A stretch of DNA of 39,898 nucleotides from Ruminococcaceae bacterium UBA3903. GTDB taxonomy: Bacteria; Bacillota; Clostridia; Oscillospirales; Acutalibacteraceae. The stretch spans positions 1-39,898 of the forward strand of contig DGFJ01000010.1 in assembly GCA_002391625.1 (NCBI GenBank). The letters run 5' to 3'. Positions within the stretch are counted from its first letter, which is position 1, and every line of letters begins with the position of its first letter. This document shows, one piece after another, positions 24,726 through 33,516 of the stretch. A model generated the notes under the pieces. The model was not told the origin of the DNA. It made no database searches and saw only the letters and a program-made list of their open reading frames with translations. The position numbers and the translations under genes are program-made.

Positions 24726-26285
24726 TTATTCCTTGTCCTCTTTAACCTCGTGATATTGTTTTTCTGTATTAACGTTCCATATTATAGATTTATCCTTGTT
24801 ACCAGTCTTAATTGCTTCTACCGCCCTGATAGCCGTTAACATAGAATGGTCCATGTTGTTGTAGCGGTGCTGACCGTTTCTGCCTACGCAGAACAGGTTG
24901 TCATATCCGCTTAAATATTCAATTAATGTGTCCATCTCTGAATATGTATCAAAATATGCGGGATATGCCTTCTTAATCTTTTCTCTATGACTGTCTAAAA
25001 TGTCGCTTTTGGAAATAACTCCCATTGTTTCAAGCTCACGGGATGCCATAGCTATGCACTGCTCATCAGTCATATTCCAGAAATCATCCCCCTCATCGCA
25101 AAAGTATTCCAAGCCAATCCAAACCGTGTTTTCTGGGTCTTGTACTAAATACGGTGACCAGTTATTAAATATCTGAATTCTGCCCAGCTTTACATTGGTA
25201 TCCTGCACATAAATCCAACAGTCAGGCACAATATTACCCAAGGTCTTAATATCTGTTTCATTTTTTAAGTTTAGCTTATTTACCAGCAAGCCAACTGTTA
25301 CAAAATCACGATAAGGCAAGCCCTTTGCAATATCAATATATTTTTTCTCTGGCTTATCACCTGCCATACCAAGCACTAAATCCTTAACAGGCATTGAAGA
25401 AATAAACACATCTCCCTCAATGGTCTTTTCGCCATCAGCGGTATTACAAACAACGGACTTTATTTGTCCGTTTTCACAGACAATATTCTTCACCTTATAT
25501 CCCTTTAGAACACTGCCACCCTTTTTAGCAACATCATCAGCTACCGTTTCCCACAGCTGACCAGGTCCATATTTGGGATACCAGAACTGCTCTATTAATG
25601 ATGTTTCAACGTCCTTACTGTCCTTGCCCTTGTGGCTGAACATATTTTTTAGCATTGCCATTATTGACAAGCCTTTTACACGCTGAGCACCCCAATCTGC
25701 TGATATATCACGAGGGTGTCTGCCCCATAGCTTCTCTGTATAGCCCTCAAAGAACATACTGTACAAAACCTTACCAAAACGGTTAATATAGAAATTTTCC
25801 AAGGAGGTTTCCGGCTTTTTAAACATAGAAGATTTTAGATAGCTAAAGCCCGCCTTCATGGTTGTTAAAAAGCCCATATTTTTTATGGTTTCAGCCTTCA
25901 TACTAATTGGATAATCAAAGAAATGTTTGTTGTAATAAATACGGGAAACACGCTCACGAACCAGCATAACCCTGTCATCCTTGTTTGGGTCTGGACCGTT
26001 TGCTTCTAAGGGCTTATCTCTGCCAAGCTTCATATCGTCAAAGGATTGAACCCCCTGTAATGGCAGCAGCTCTTTCCACAGGTTCATTATCTCATCGCTC
26101 TTAGAAAAAAAGCGATGTCCTCCTATATCCATTCTGTTGCCGTTATATCTTACGGTTTGGGAAATACCACCAATAACCTGTGTTTCCTCCAAAACGGTTA
26201 CATTATACTCTCCAGCCACATCCAAAAGCTTTAGGGCTGCTGTTAGTCCAGCTGGACCAGCACCAATTATCACAACATTTTTCAT
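24726..26285 (-). CDS. FAD-dependent oxidoreductase, UDP-galactopyranose-mutase/amine-oxidase-like
   Basis: A 519-aa flavoprotein with the Rossmann motif VIIGAGPAGLTAALK at the N-terminus, the second FAD element GNRMDIGGHRFFSKSDEIM (about 49-67) and a C-terminal GRNGQHRYNNMDHSML that closes the flavin site. Proteins of this type, often next to GtrA and glycosyltransferase genes, resemble UDP-galactopyranose mutase and protoporphyrinogen-oxidase-like enzymes; the substrate here is probably a sugar nucleotide or lipid-linked sugar, but this is inference. It begins 61 bases after the gtrA-like stop and ends 30 bases before the glycosyltransferase. Confidence 0.85.
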   Translation of the reverse strand: MKNVVIIGAGPAGLTAALKLLDVAGEYNVTVLEETQVIGGISQTVRYNGNRMDIGGHRFFSKSDEIMNLWKELLPLQGVQSFDDMKLGRDKPLEANGPDPNKDDRVMLVRERVSRIYYNKHFFDYPISMKAETIKNMGFLTTMKAGFSYLKSSMFKKPETSLENFYINRFGKVLYSMFFEGYTEKLWGRHPRDISADWGAQRVKGLSIMAMLKNMFSHKGKDSKDVETSLIEQFWYPKYGPGQLWETVADDVAKKGGSVLKGYKVKNIVCENGQIKSVVCNTADGEKTIEGDVFISSMPVKDLVLGMAGDKPEKKYIDIAKGLPYRDFVTVGLLVNKLNLKNETDIKTLGNIVPDCWIYVQDTNVKLGRIQIFNNWSPYLVQDPENTVWIGLEYFCDEGDDFWNMTDEQCIAMASRELETMGVISKSDILDSHREKIKKAYPAYFDTYSEMDTLIEYLSGYDNLFCVGRNGQHRYNNMDHSMLTAIRAVEAIKTGNKDKSIIWNVNTEKQYHEVKEDKE

Positions 26286-26346
26286 TTAATACCAACCTTT
26301 CAAATTCAATCATATTTGATTAACCTAGTTTATTTTGTCATAAATT

Positions 26347-26811
26347 TTATTTATTAGAATTTCTATCAAACAAAATAAACTTTCGTCCGCAAAAATTCCA
26401 TACGAAAACAATTACAGTGGAAACCAGCTTACCTATAAGGTAATACCTGTCAGCACTTATCCAGCTTCCAAGTATCATTTGCTCTGCTAAAACATACTGG
26501 AAGAACCATATAATAGCCGCATTAATACCTAAGCCAATTACTCCAATTAACGCAAAAGCCAAAAACTCCGCAAATCTATTTTTAATTTTAGAATTTTTAA
26601 AAATCCAAAATGTACTTAAAATATAATTTACAGCTAAGCCTGCAACAAAAGATATGGTACTGGCCACTATAGCGTTAATACCACATTTTTCCGCCAGCAA
26701 TGTCATTAGACCATAGTCTACCACAAACGCCAAACCACCCACGAAGCAGTAACGAAAAAATTGTATAAAAGTATTGTTGGTATCACCAACAAAAAATTTT
26801 TTTATTACCAT
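26347..26811 (-). CDS. GtrA-family membrane protein
   Basis: A 154-aa protein with four membrane helices (about 20-40, 45-70, 82-105 and 122-142) and the family feature FRYCFVGGLAFVVDYGLMTLL. GtrA proteins are thought to flip polyprenyl-phosphate-linked sugars across the membrane. The pattern N-Y-x(5)-F in NYILSTFWIFKN is typical. First gene of the operon, with AAAGGAGG upstream and a consensus-like promoter. No GtrB-type polyprenyl-phosphate glycosyltransferase is present in the window, so the donor must be made elsewhere. Confidence 0.92.
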   Translation of the reverse strand: MVIKKFFVGDTNNTFIQFFRYCFVGGLAFVVDYGLMTLLAEKCGINAIVASTISFVAGLAVNYILSTFWIFKNSKIKNRFAEFLAFALIGVIGLGINAAIIWFFQYVLAEQMILGSWISADRYYLIGKLVSTVIVFVWNFCGRKFILFDRNSNK

Positions 26812-26847
26812 TATTCCTTTTCCTCCTTTTACGTCATATACCTTTTA

Positions 26848-26876
26848 ATTATAACAAGATAATGACGTTTTCGCAA
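26848..26876 (-). promoter_or_regulatory. promoter of the GtrA/oxidoreductase/GT-C operon
   Basis: Minus-strand TTGCGA (26871-26876), a 17-base spacer and TATAAT (26848-26853), about 36 bases upstream of the GtrA start. Confidence 0.65.
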
Positions 26877-27017
26877 CCGTATTTTACATATGTTTTCTTA
26901 TCAAAAGACCAGTATACTTAAACAAGGTACAGCCAAACGCCATCCCTTGCTTTACTTCTTATTTCATTTGGGTTTACCCCAACTATTGACATAGAGCCAC
27001 TATTTAACAGAAAGCCG

Positions 27018-27053
27018 AAAAAAACGCTCATCACAGCGGTGACAAGCGTTTTT
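27018..27053 (-). terminator. terminator of the dlt-like operon
   Basis: AAAAACGCT and AGCGTTTTT form a stem around an inner TCAC/GTGA hairpin (27031-27042). It is seven bases after the stop of the SGNH gene and has a T tract on the minus strand (and on the plus strand). Confidence 0.88.
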
Positions 27054-27060
27054 ATTAGCG

Positions 27061-28137
27061 TTAAGAAGCCTTACTATTACTCTTGCCAGCCTTTTTTTCC
27101 GCACTGGCAACGGCAGAGCTAAAGCTTTTTAAATCGTTTTTCCAGGACGCATATGTGTCCTCTCCACGACGGTCAGGCAAATCATAATGCTCTGATAAAT
27201 ATTTACCCATATATGTTGTACATTTTGTGCCGCCATATATGTTCATATGCTCGCCCTTATCCTTGGTATCGGTAGCCCAATCTATGCCAATCTCATCTAG
27301 CATAAGATTATAATCCACAAAAGTAAGATTGTTTTTTTCAGCATATTGTACTACACCGTTATGACGCTGATAATTCCAAGAGTGTGCAGCTGGTGATTCA
27401 TACAGCAGCAATTCGATGTTGTTGTCACGACATAGCTGTACAATCTTATCCATATACAATGCTATTGCAGGCTGAATAACATCTACATCTGTAGTTTCCT
27501 TCATGTATTCCCCACCTGTATATGGTTTTATGCCTGCATCTATCAAATACCCCTTATTAGGGTCAACACGCTTTGTATAGTCAGGCTTCTCTGTAAAGTC
27601 AGCCTTAGTAAGGCTTTTCCATCTGCTATGATAACCAATAACAGGGAAAACGTTATACAGCTCACCACACAAATCCTCGTCCGTGGCTGAAATACCATCA
27701 AGCAGGTATGTAGCTGAGCTTTTTAACCAAGATGACATTTTCTCCTCATCTGGAGCATCTCTGTACAGACAATCTGTTTCAAAGATAACCAGCCTTGGTG
27801 TTTGACGTGTTAAAATGTCCTTTAACATATAGTATAAATCAACTGTTCTAGCTGATGCCATGGCGGTGTCAAATGCAGCATAACCATAATCCTTATACAG
27901 CTGTAAAGGAATAATGCTTCTGTACATATCGCTGTTGCCTAAACATACAACATCAATGGTATTCACCTGTTCACCATAGAAAACCTTCTGTGGGTAATAT
28001 CTAATACCAGCCTCACGGGTGTTTTCCTTTGGTATAAATATAGGGTTAAGGATATTAAGCACCAAAACAAATATAAGGATAAACACCACAGCCCTGACAG
28101 CACTGAAAATCTTTTTTTTATTTATCTTTTTACTCAT
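27061..28137 (-). CDS. SGNH-hydrolase-like membrane-anchored protein (DltD-like position)
   Basis: A 358-aa protein with a basic N-terminus, a single membrane anchor (about 12-33) and an extracytoplasmic SGNH-like domain. Block I reads VVCLGNSDMYRSIIP (Ser69) and the C-terminal catalytic block is DKGEHMNIYGG (Asp293, His297). It occupies the dltD position, 11 bases after the MBOAT gene, but the motifs differ from classical DltD and are closer to AlgJ/AlgX-type and other acyltransferase partners. Expected role: the last acyl transfer to, or removal from, a wall polymer, working with the MBOAT. Start ATG follows AAAGGAG. Confidence 0.78.
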   Translation of the reverse strand: MSKKINKKKIFSAVRAVVFILIFVLVLNILNPIFIPKENTREAGIRYYPQKVFYGEQVNTIDVVCLGNSDMYRSIIPLQLYKDYGYAAFDTAMASARTVDLYYMLKDILTRQTPRLVIFETDCLYRDAPDEEKMSSWLKSSATYLLDGISATDEDLCGELYNVFPVIGYHSRWKSLTKADFTEKPDYTKRVDPNKGYLIDAGIKPYTGGEYMKETTDVDVIQPAIALYMDKIVQLCRDNNIELLLYESPAAHSWNYQRHNGVVQYAEKNNLTFVDYNLMLDEIGIDWATDTKDKGEHMNIYGGTKCTTYMGKYLSEHYDLPDRRGEDTYASWKNDLKSFSSAVASAEKKAGKSNSKAS

Positions 28138-28148
28138 TATTGGCTCCT

Positions 28149-29738
28149 TTAAAATTGTGCGTATATTAAGTCAGCCAGCTTATAGCCGACCCCGTATGTA
28201 CCAAAGAACAGTACCATAAATATTCCTGCATAGTACACTGACCAACGCAAAACAATGTTTTTCTTTGCCAAGGTTTCCCTAATAGGATAACCTTTTTCCT
28301 GAATAATCCCTGCTACTAATAGTACAATCATACCTAAAGCTAATATGGCAAAATCGCTAGTATAGATGCCAAAATCCTTTAGGATAGAACCGCCGGTAAT
28401 TACGCTTAATCCAGCATTTGTAAACATGGAGGTAAACATATTAAAAGCTGCATTTAGGTCAGCTGCCCTAAATATCATCATACCCAAGCACACCAACGCA
28501 GTAGTTCTAAGCATTTGAAAAAGCTTATAACCCTTAGCCTCACGATTAATATGCAATAAGCCCAGTGTTTTTCTGATTAATGGTTCACACATTACGCCTA
28601 TCATAATAAACACATAGTAATACAGTCCATATACAACATATTTTATACTGGAACCATGCCAAATACCGTTTCCAAACCAAACAAAGAACATGGAAAACGC
28701 CATTGGCAAAATTCTAGCCCAATAATCGTTAAACTTTTCTCTTGTCTTCTTGCTAAAATTCATAAAGAACTTTGAAAAAGAAATTGGATAAAAAATATAA
28801 TCTCTTAACCAAGCACCTAAAGTAATGTGCCACCTACGCCAAAATTCCTGTAAAGACAGTGAGAAAAATGGTCGTTTGAAGTTTTCCGACAGCTTAACAC
28901 CGAACAGCTCTGCCACACCTGTTACTATGTCAATAGAGCCAGAGAAATCAGTGTAAATTTGCAGAGTATAGATTATAACACCTAACACCACAGTTACACC
29001 CGTGTACTTTTGATAGTTGTTAAAAACTGTATCAGCAAAAATACCAGCTCTGTCGGCGATAACCATCTTCTTAAACATACCCCATAGGATAAGCTGCCAG
29101 CCTGATTTAAAACGCTCAAAGTCAAAGGAGTGACCCTCGTACAGCTGATGAGCCAGCTGGTCATATCTGCCAATAGGACCTTCCATGATTTGAGGGAAAA
29201 ATATTAAGTACAAGGACATTCTGCCAAAGTTTTTGTCTGGCTTTACTTTGCCTCTGTACACATCAACAACGTAGCTAATCGCCTGTAGGGTATAAAACGA
29301 AATACCCAGTGGTAGGGCTAGGCTTAGGTGGAACGGCTGAAAGCTTGGTGAAAACAGCCCAATAGCAGCACCAACAGAATCGCTCATGAAATTGAAATAC
29401 TTCAAGAAAAACAGCAAGCCAAAGTTAACTAGTACAGCTACCAGCACCACAAGCTTTTTATTGCGTGTGGTCTTGGCTTTATAAATTTTCTTTTCTTCCT
29501 TAGACAAACTGCCCTTTGCCTTTTTAAACCTTTCATTTATCTTCCCCAGCCACAATCCACAAAGGTATATTGAAAGGGTAGTAATAAATACAAAAGCAAT
29601 TAGGGCACTGCTGTTAAGTATGTAATAGCCACAGCTGGCAGTCAGCAGGACAATCCAACGAAATTTTTTGGGTACAATATAATATAGCAATAAAGTTATG
29701 CCTAAAAATGCTATAAATACTAATGTATTATAACTCAT
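28149..29738 (-). CDS. MBOAT O-acyltransferase, DltB/AlgI family
   Basis: A 529-aa polytopic membrane protein. The MBOAT catalytic histidine is in WFGNGIWHG (His361), and the second conserved His is in EFWRRWHITLGAWLRDYIFYP (His304). In DltB the enzyme moves D-alanine from the carrier protein DltC across the membrane. At 529 aa it is longer than usual DltB (about 400) and closer in size and motifs to AlgI/PatA-type MBOATs, so the acyl group could also be acetyl. The dltA and dltC neighbours favour D-alanine. It is the third gene in the order dltA, dltC, MBOAT, SGNH. Confidence 0.88.
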   Translation of the reverse strand: MSYNTLVFIAFLGITLLLYYIVPKKFRWIVLLTASCGYYILNSSALIAFVFITTLSIYLCGLWLGKINERFKKAKGSLSKEEKKIYKAKTTRNKKLVVLVAVLVNFGLLFFLKYFNFMSDSVGAAIGLFSPSFQPFHLSLALPLGISFYTLQAISYVVDVYRGKVKPDKNFGRMSLYLIFFPQIMEGPIGRYDQLAHQLYEGHSFDFERFKSGWQLILWGMFKKMVIADRAGIFADTVFNNYQKYTGVTVVLGVIIYTLQIYTDFSGSIDIVTGVAELFGVKLSENFKRPFFSLSLQEFWRRWHITLGAWLRDYIFYPISFSKFFMNFSKKTREKFNDYWARILPMAFSMFFVWFGNGIWHGSSIKYVVYGLYYYVFIMIGVMCEPLIRKTLGLLHINREAKGYKLFQMLRTTALVCLGMMIFRAADLNAAFNMFTSMFTNAGLSVITGGSILKDFGIYTSDFAILALGMIVLLVAGIIQEKGYPIRETLAKKNIVLRWSVYYAGIFMVLFFGTYGVGYKLADLIYAQF

Positions 29739-29766
29739 AAACTATTATATCCCTCTTGTATTTTTA

Positions 29767-29997
29767 TTATTCTTCTGCCTGTAATTTCTGAATTAATGCC
29801 CATATAGCATCTACAGAGTTAAAATTTTCTGGCATTATATCTGCCACTGACAATTCAACGTCAAACTCATCATTGATTTCTGAAGCTAGAGATATAATTT
29901 CCAATGATTCCAAAACACCATCATCTATTAGGTGCTGGTTGTTTTTAAAGTCTACACCAGGTTTTAATTCTTCCAAAATTTCTAATAGCTCTTCCAT
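29767..29997 (-). CDS. dltC: D-alanyl carrier protein-like acyl carrier DltC
   Basis: A 76-aa acidic carrier protein. The phosphopantetheine site is DDGVLESLEIISL with Ser31, similar to the G(L/V)LDSM motif of DltC; the four-helix pattern and acidic pI fit a carrier. It lies between the dltA-like ligase (34-base gap) and the MBOAT (28-base gap). Start ATG follows AAGGAG. In the Dlt pathway it carries the activated D-alanyl thioester to the MBOAT. Confidence 0.88.
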   Translation of the reverse strand: MEELLEILEELKPGVDFKNNQHLIDDGVLESLEIISLASEINDEFDVELSVADIMPENFNSVDAIWALIQKLQAEE

Positions 29998-30031
29998 TTT
30001 AATTTCTCCTTATTATTTATATATTTGTATA

Positions 30032-31555
30032 TTATAAACTCTTTAGAGTTCTATAATTATTCTTCAGCCATACCCTGTCAACCTTACCGTTGGCGTTATA
30101 TGGCATTTTATCAAGCTTTATCATTTTATTAGGACACATATAGTTTGGCAGCTTTTCTTTAAGTATGTCCATAATGTACTTGTTATCTAAACCCTCACCT
30201 GTATATATCAAAACAATTTTTTCTTTCTCACCGTCATAAATACAAGCACTGGCTTTAATCCTATCAACAGCACTAACGGCTGTTTCTATCTCGCCCAGCT
30301 CTATTCTGTAACCCATATGCTTTATTTGAAAGTCTTTACGAGATACATAGATAAGCTCACCTAGCTGGTTATATTTCACAATATCACCTGTTTTGTAAAC
30401 CGTTTCCGGATAACAGGTATTCAGGGGATTTTGTACAAATGCACTTTGTGTTTTTTCCGGATTGTTATAGTAGCCCATAGCAACTATTGAACCACGAACA
30501 CACAGCTCACCCTCTTCACCAACAGCAGCCTCGGTGTTGTCCTCCTTAACAACCATTACATCACAGTTGTTACACGCATTGCCGATTGGCAAGGATTCAT
30601 CATTGGCTATTTTTCTGTTTAAAATATAATATGTACAAATATCAGTAACCTCTGTAGGACCATAAAGGTTAGCAAACATAACATCATCATCCATTTTTTC
30701 AACAAGCATATTAAGCTGTTTAGTTGGCATTACCTCACCTGCGAACAAAACCTTTTTTAGCTTTGGAACCTGTACATAATCCAGCGCCTTCCAGTTTGCA
30801 ACAATACACAGGGCTGATGGCACCCAATAGATTGTATTTATATTTTTATTGTTAACATACTCCAACAGCTTTATAGGGAATGAAAAACACGACTTTGGAA
30901 TAATATGTAATGTAGCACCGTTTTTTATAGTGCTGTAAACATCTAAAACTGACATACTAAAGTAAAATGGTGTTTGGTTGCCAAATACAGTATCCTCATT
31001 AATATCAAATGCCTCTGTAACCCAATCAGCATATGCCATAGCATTACCATGAGATACAACCGCACCCTTTGGTACACCTGTTGAACCAGACGTAAACAAA
31101 GCATACAGCGGATCTGTATCAATAGCACGGCGTCGTATTGCTGTTAGCTTGTCGTCATCTACCGCTGCAGCTACCGCATCCTCATATAAAAAGGTTTTGC
31201 CGCTAAAGTTAAGCTCCTTTGCACTTTCCAGATGTGCATGGTCTGTTAAAATTGCCACTGGTGACAAGGTGTTAAATATGGTATTTACTCTATCCTTTGG
31301 CATTTTGGTGTCAACAACAACATAAAAATTACCGCTGTACACTACACCAAAGAAGCCTATTAGGCTTTCAACACTTTTATCAATATACACCGCTATTGGC
31401 TTATTTCTGGTATTTAGCTGTGCCAGGGTAGTACCTATAGCTTTAGCCCCCTGTACCACCTGTGCATAAGTAACCGAATTGTTTTCATCTGAAAATGCCT
31501 CTTTGCTAGGAAAGCTTCTGTCAGCCTGTTCTAAGTATTCCAACACATTCTTCAT
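30032..31555 (-). CDS. dltA: D-alanine--D-alanyl carrier protein ligase-like enzyme DltA
   Basis: A 507-aa member of the AMP-forming adenylation superfamily, full length. Motifs: A3 LFTSGSTGVPKG (153-164), A5 NLYGPTEVTDI (297-307), A7 YKTGD (387-391), A8 GELIYVSRKDFQIKHMGYRIE (about 399-419) and A10 NANGKVDR with the catalytic Lys near the C-terminus. This fits DltA, which adenylates D-alanine and loads it on DltC. The following dltC, MBOAT and SGNH genes make the assignment likely, although a different amino acid cannot be excluded. The ATG follows AGGAGAATTTGT. Confidence 0.88.
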   Translation of the reverse strand: MKNVLEYLEQADRSFPSKEAFSDENNSVTYAQVVQGAKAIGTTLAQLNTRNKPIAVYIDKSVESLIGFFGVVYSGNFYVVVDTKMPKDRVNTIFNTLSPVAILTDHAHLESAKELNFSGKTFLYEDAVAAAVDDDKLTAIRRRAIDTDPLYALFTSGSTGVPKGAVVSHGNAMAYADWVTEAFDINEDTVFGNQTPFYFSMSVLDVYSTIKNGATLHIIPKSCFSFPIKLLEYVNNKNINTIYWVPSALCIVANWKALDYVQVPKLKKVLFAGEVMPTKQLNMLVEKMDDDVMFANLYGPTEVTDICTYYILNRKIANDESLPIGNACNNCDVMVVKEDNTEAAVGEEGELCVRGSIVAMGYYNNPEKTQSAFVQNPLNTCYPETVYKTGDIVKYNQLGELIYVSRKDFQIKHMGYRIELGEIETAVSAVDRIKASACIYDGEKEKIVLIYTGEGLDNKYIMDILKEKLPNYMCPNKMIKLDKMPYNANGKVDRVWLKNNYRTLKSL

Positions 31556-31601
31556 ACAAATTCTCCTAAATATATATTAAAATCAATTAAAAAACTAATT
31601 T

Positions 31602-31630
31602 TTCATAGAATTTTAGTTTACCACACTCAA
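31602..31630 (-). promoter_or_regulatory. possible dlt operon promoter
   Basis: Minus-strand TTGAGT (31625-31630), a 17-base spacer and TATGAA (31602-31607), about 47 bases before the dltA start. The -10 is poor, so this is tentative. Confidence 0.35.
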
Positions 31631-31653
31631 CCATATATTTCAATAAAAATTAA

Positions 31654-31677
31654 AGCGTTATTTCCAATATAAACGCT
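31654..31677 (-). terminator. possible terminator of the amylase gene
   Basis: AGCGTT (31654-31659) and AACGCT (31672-31677) form a 6-bp stem followed on the minus strand by TTAATTTTTATTG. It is 118 bases after the amylase stop and weak. Confidence 0.4.
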
Positions 31678-31794
31678 GAATATATGTAGAAAGCTAGTGG
31701 CATTTAGGACTATTTTTTATTCATATTGCGTGCTTAGCCCCCAATATTCTTTTTTAACAACAAAACCCACTACAAAGCATCACAATATATGCCT

Positions 31795-33240
31795 TTATTG
31801 TTGTAAAATATAAACAGATATGTACTTGTCAGACACAGTAAACCTGCCACAGCCATCATTTTCAATGGCAACAAAGGGTTTATTTGGATTAATTATATCT
31901 ATGTAGGTTCTACCTATCTTATCATTGCCTACAAACATTCTTTTTTCACCATTGCCACTGTTGCTTAACAGCACTGCTACACCTGAATTTTTGTGTTCAC
32001 TGTCACCTTGTCTTGTAAAGCCTACTATATGTGAGTCATCAAAATAATCCAGCTGCTCACCATAAGCATAATTTTTACGTACATTAATAAGTACTTTTAG
32101 CTGGGAAACAGGCTGTATATCATCATGGGGAATGCCATAATAATCCCCATAAAATACACAGGGATACCCCTGCGAACGCAATAAAATTAAAGCATATGCT
32201 ATGGGCTTAAACCACCTGTTAACATATGAGGCTAACGCCTGACCGGGCTGTGTATCATGATTATCTACAAATGTAACTGTTTTAATAGGGTTTTCACCCA
32301 CCAAGGAATTATCAAACAGCTGCCGCATATCATATTTTTCATATTGGCAGGAGGCATTGTAAAAGTTAAAATGTAGCGGTACATCAAACAATGACATATC
32401 CCCCACAACCTCTGACAAATAATTCTCCAAGGTGCTTTTTGAACCATTCCAATATTCCCCTACTGCAAAAAGCTCCTTGCCTGTTAATTCACGCATTTTA
32501 GGTAACCAATACCTATAAAATTCCCCTGCTATATGCTTTACTGCGTCTAAACGCACACCGTCAACATCGGTTGTGTTAATAAACCACTGTCCCCACTGTG
32601 TCAAATGTTCAATAACCTCTTGATTTTTAAAATCTATATCTGCACCCATTAGATAATCAAAGTTAGCATTTTCCTTGTCTACCTCCTGCTCCCATGTTTT
32701 ACCATCAAACAGAAAAAGGCTGCTCCTTTTAGCTCCTTGGTCCCAATCAATACCGTCAAAGTGGGTATGATTCCAATGAAAATCAGAATAGACATTATTT
32801 CTGCCTGGGAAATTAAACACTGTCCACGCTTCTATTTTCTCTACTCCTGAGGTTACTCGGTTTCTATCGCTTGGACATACCTCCTCAGCCTCTACCATTT
32901 CGGTTTCATCTGCACCCATCATATGATTCAAAACTATATCTGCATACACCTGCACATTATTTTTATGCAGCTCTCTTACTGCCCCTATGTATTCGTCCCT
33001 TGTCCCATATTTTGTGGCAGCTGTTCCTTTTTGCTCAAACTCACCCAAATCGTAAATATCATAGACTCCATAGCCAACATCCTCAGCACCTGATGCACCC
33101 TTGTAGGCTGGTGGTGTCCACACCGCTGTTATTCCTGTGCTGCTTAGCTCGTCAGCGTGTTCTGTAAGCTGTTTCCACAACTGCTTGTCACTTGGCAGGT
33201 ACCATTCAAAATATTGTATTATTGTTCCATTATCAGCCAT
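31795..33240 (-). CDS. cytoplasmic alpha-amylase, GH13 (GH13_5-like)
   Basis: A 481-aa enzyme that hydrolyses alpha-1,4-glucan. It begins with NGTIIQYFEWYLP, as in liquefying bacterial amylases. Catalytic residues are Asp232 (DGVRLDAVKH), Glu262 (AVGEYW) and Asp329 (FVDNHDT), within one residue of the numbering in Bacillus licheniformis alpha-amylase; region I is ADIVLNH. The full (beta/alpha)8 barrel, B domain and C-terminal beta domain are present. There is no signal peptide, so it acts on internal glycogen or imported maltodextrin. I chose ATG 33240 because GAAAGGGA lies just upstream; the earlier in-frame GTG has no Shine-Dalgarno. Divergent from the GH3 gene, and apparently monocistronic. 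Confidence 0.94.
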   Translation of the reverse strand: MADNGTIIQYFEWYLPSDKQLWKQLTEHADELSSTGITAVWTPPAYKGASGAEDVGYGVYDIYDLGEFEQKGTAATKYGTRDEYIGAVRELHKNNVQVYADIVLNHMMGADETEMVEAEEVCPSDRNRVTSGVEKIEAWTVFNFPGRNNVYSDFHWNHTHFDGIDWDQGAKRSSLFLFDGKTWEQEVDKENANFDYLMGADIDFKNQEVIEHLTQWGQWFINTTDVDGVRLDAVKHIAGEFYRYWLPKMRELTGKELFAVGEYWNGSKSTLENYLSEVVGDMSLFDVPLHFNFYNASCQYEKYDMRQLFDNSLVGENPIKTVTFVDNHDTQPGQALASYVNRWFKPIAYALILLRSQGYPCVFYGDYYGIPHDDIQPVSQLKVLINVRKNYAYGEQLDYFDDSHIVGFTRQGDSEHKNSGVAVLLSNSGNGEKRMFVGNDKIGRTYIDIINPNKPFVAIENDGCGRFTVSDKYISVYILQQ

Positions 33241-33516
33241 AGCCTTATCCCTTTCATTATACACAAAATATTAATTTGTCAATTGCCTGAAAGTCATCCA
33301 TTATATTTTGTCGCATTTTGTTCCTATATTACTTCCATAAATTTAATTTGTCAAAATCTTTTTAAATTGACTAAAAAATAATAACACATAATTAACTATT
33401 ATTACAAAATTATGCAATTTCTTTATTTTCATTGGTCAATATGATAATATATAAAAAGCATTTGAACAAGTATAAATAAAATTTATAGCCAAACAATGAA
33501 AGGACCTTTAACAAAT

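Noticed and set aside
33256..33282. TTGACA-N15-TATAAT as the ordinary amylase promoter
   Set aside because: The spacer is too short for a usual sigma A promoter and the transcript would start inside or after the Shine-Dalgarno. I left it out of the feature list and reported it as an oddity.
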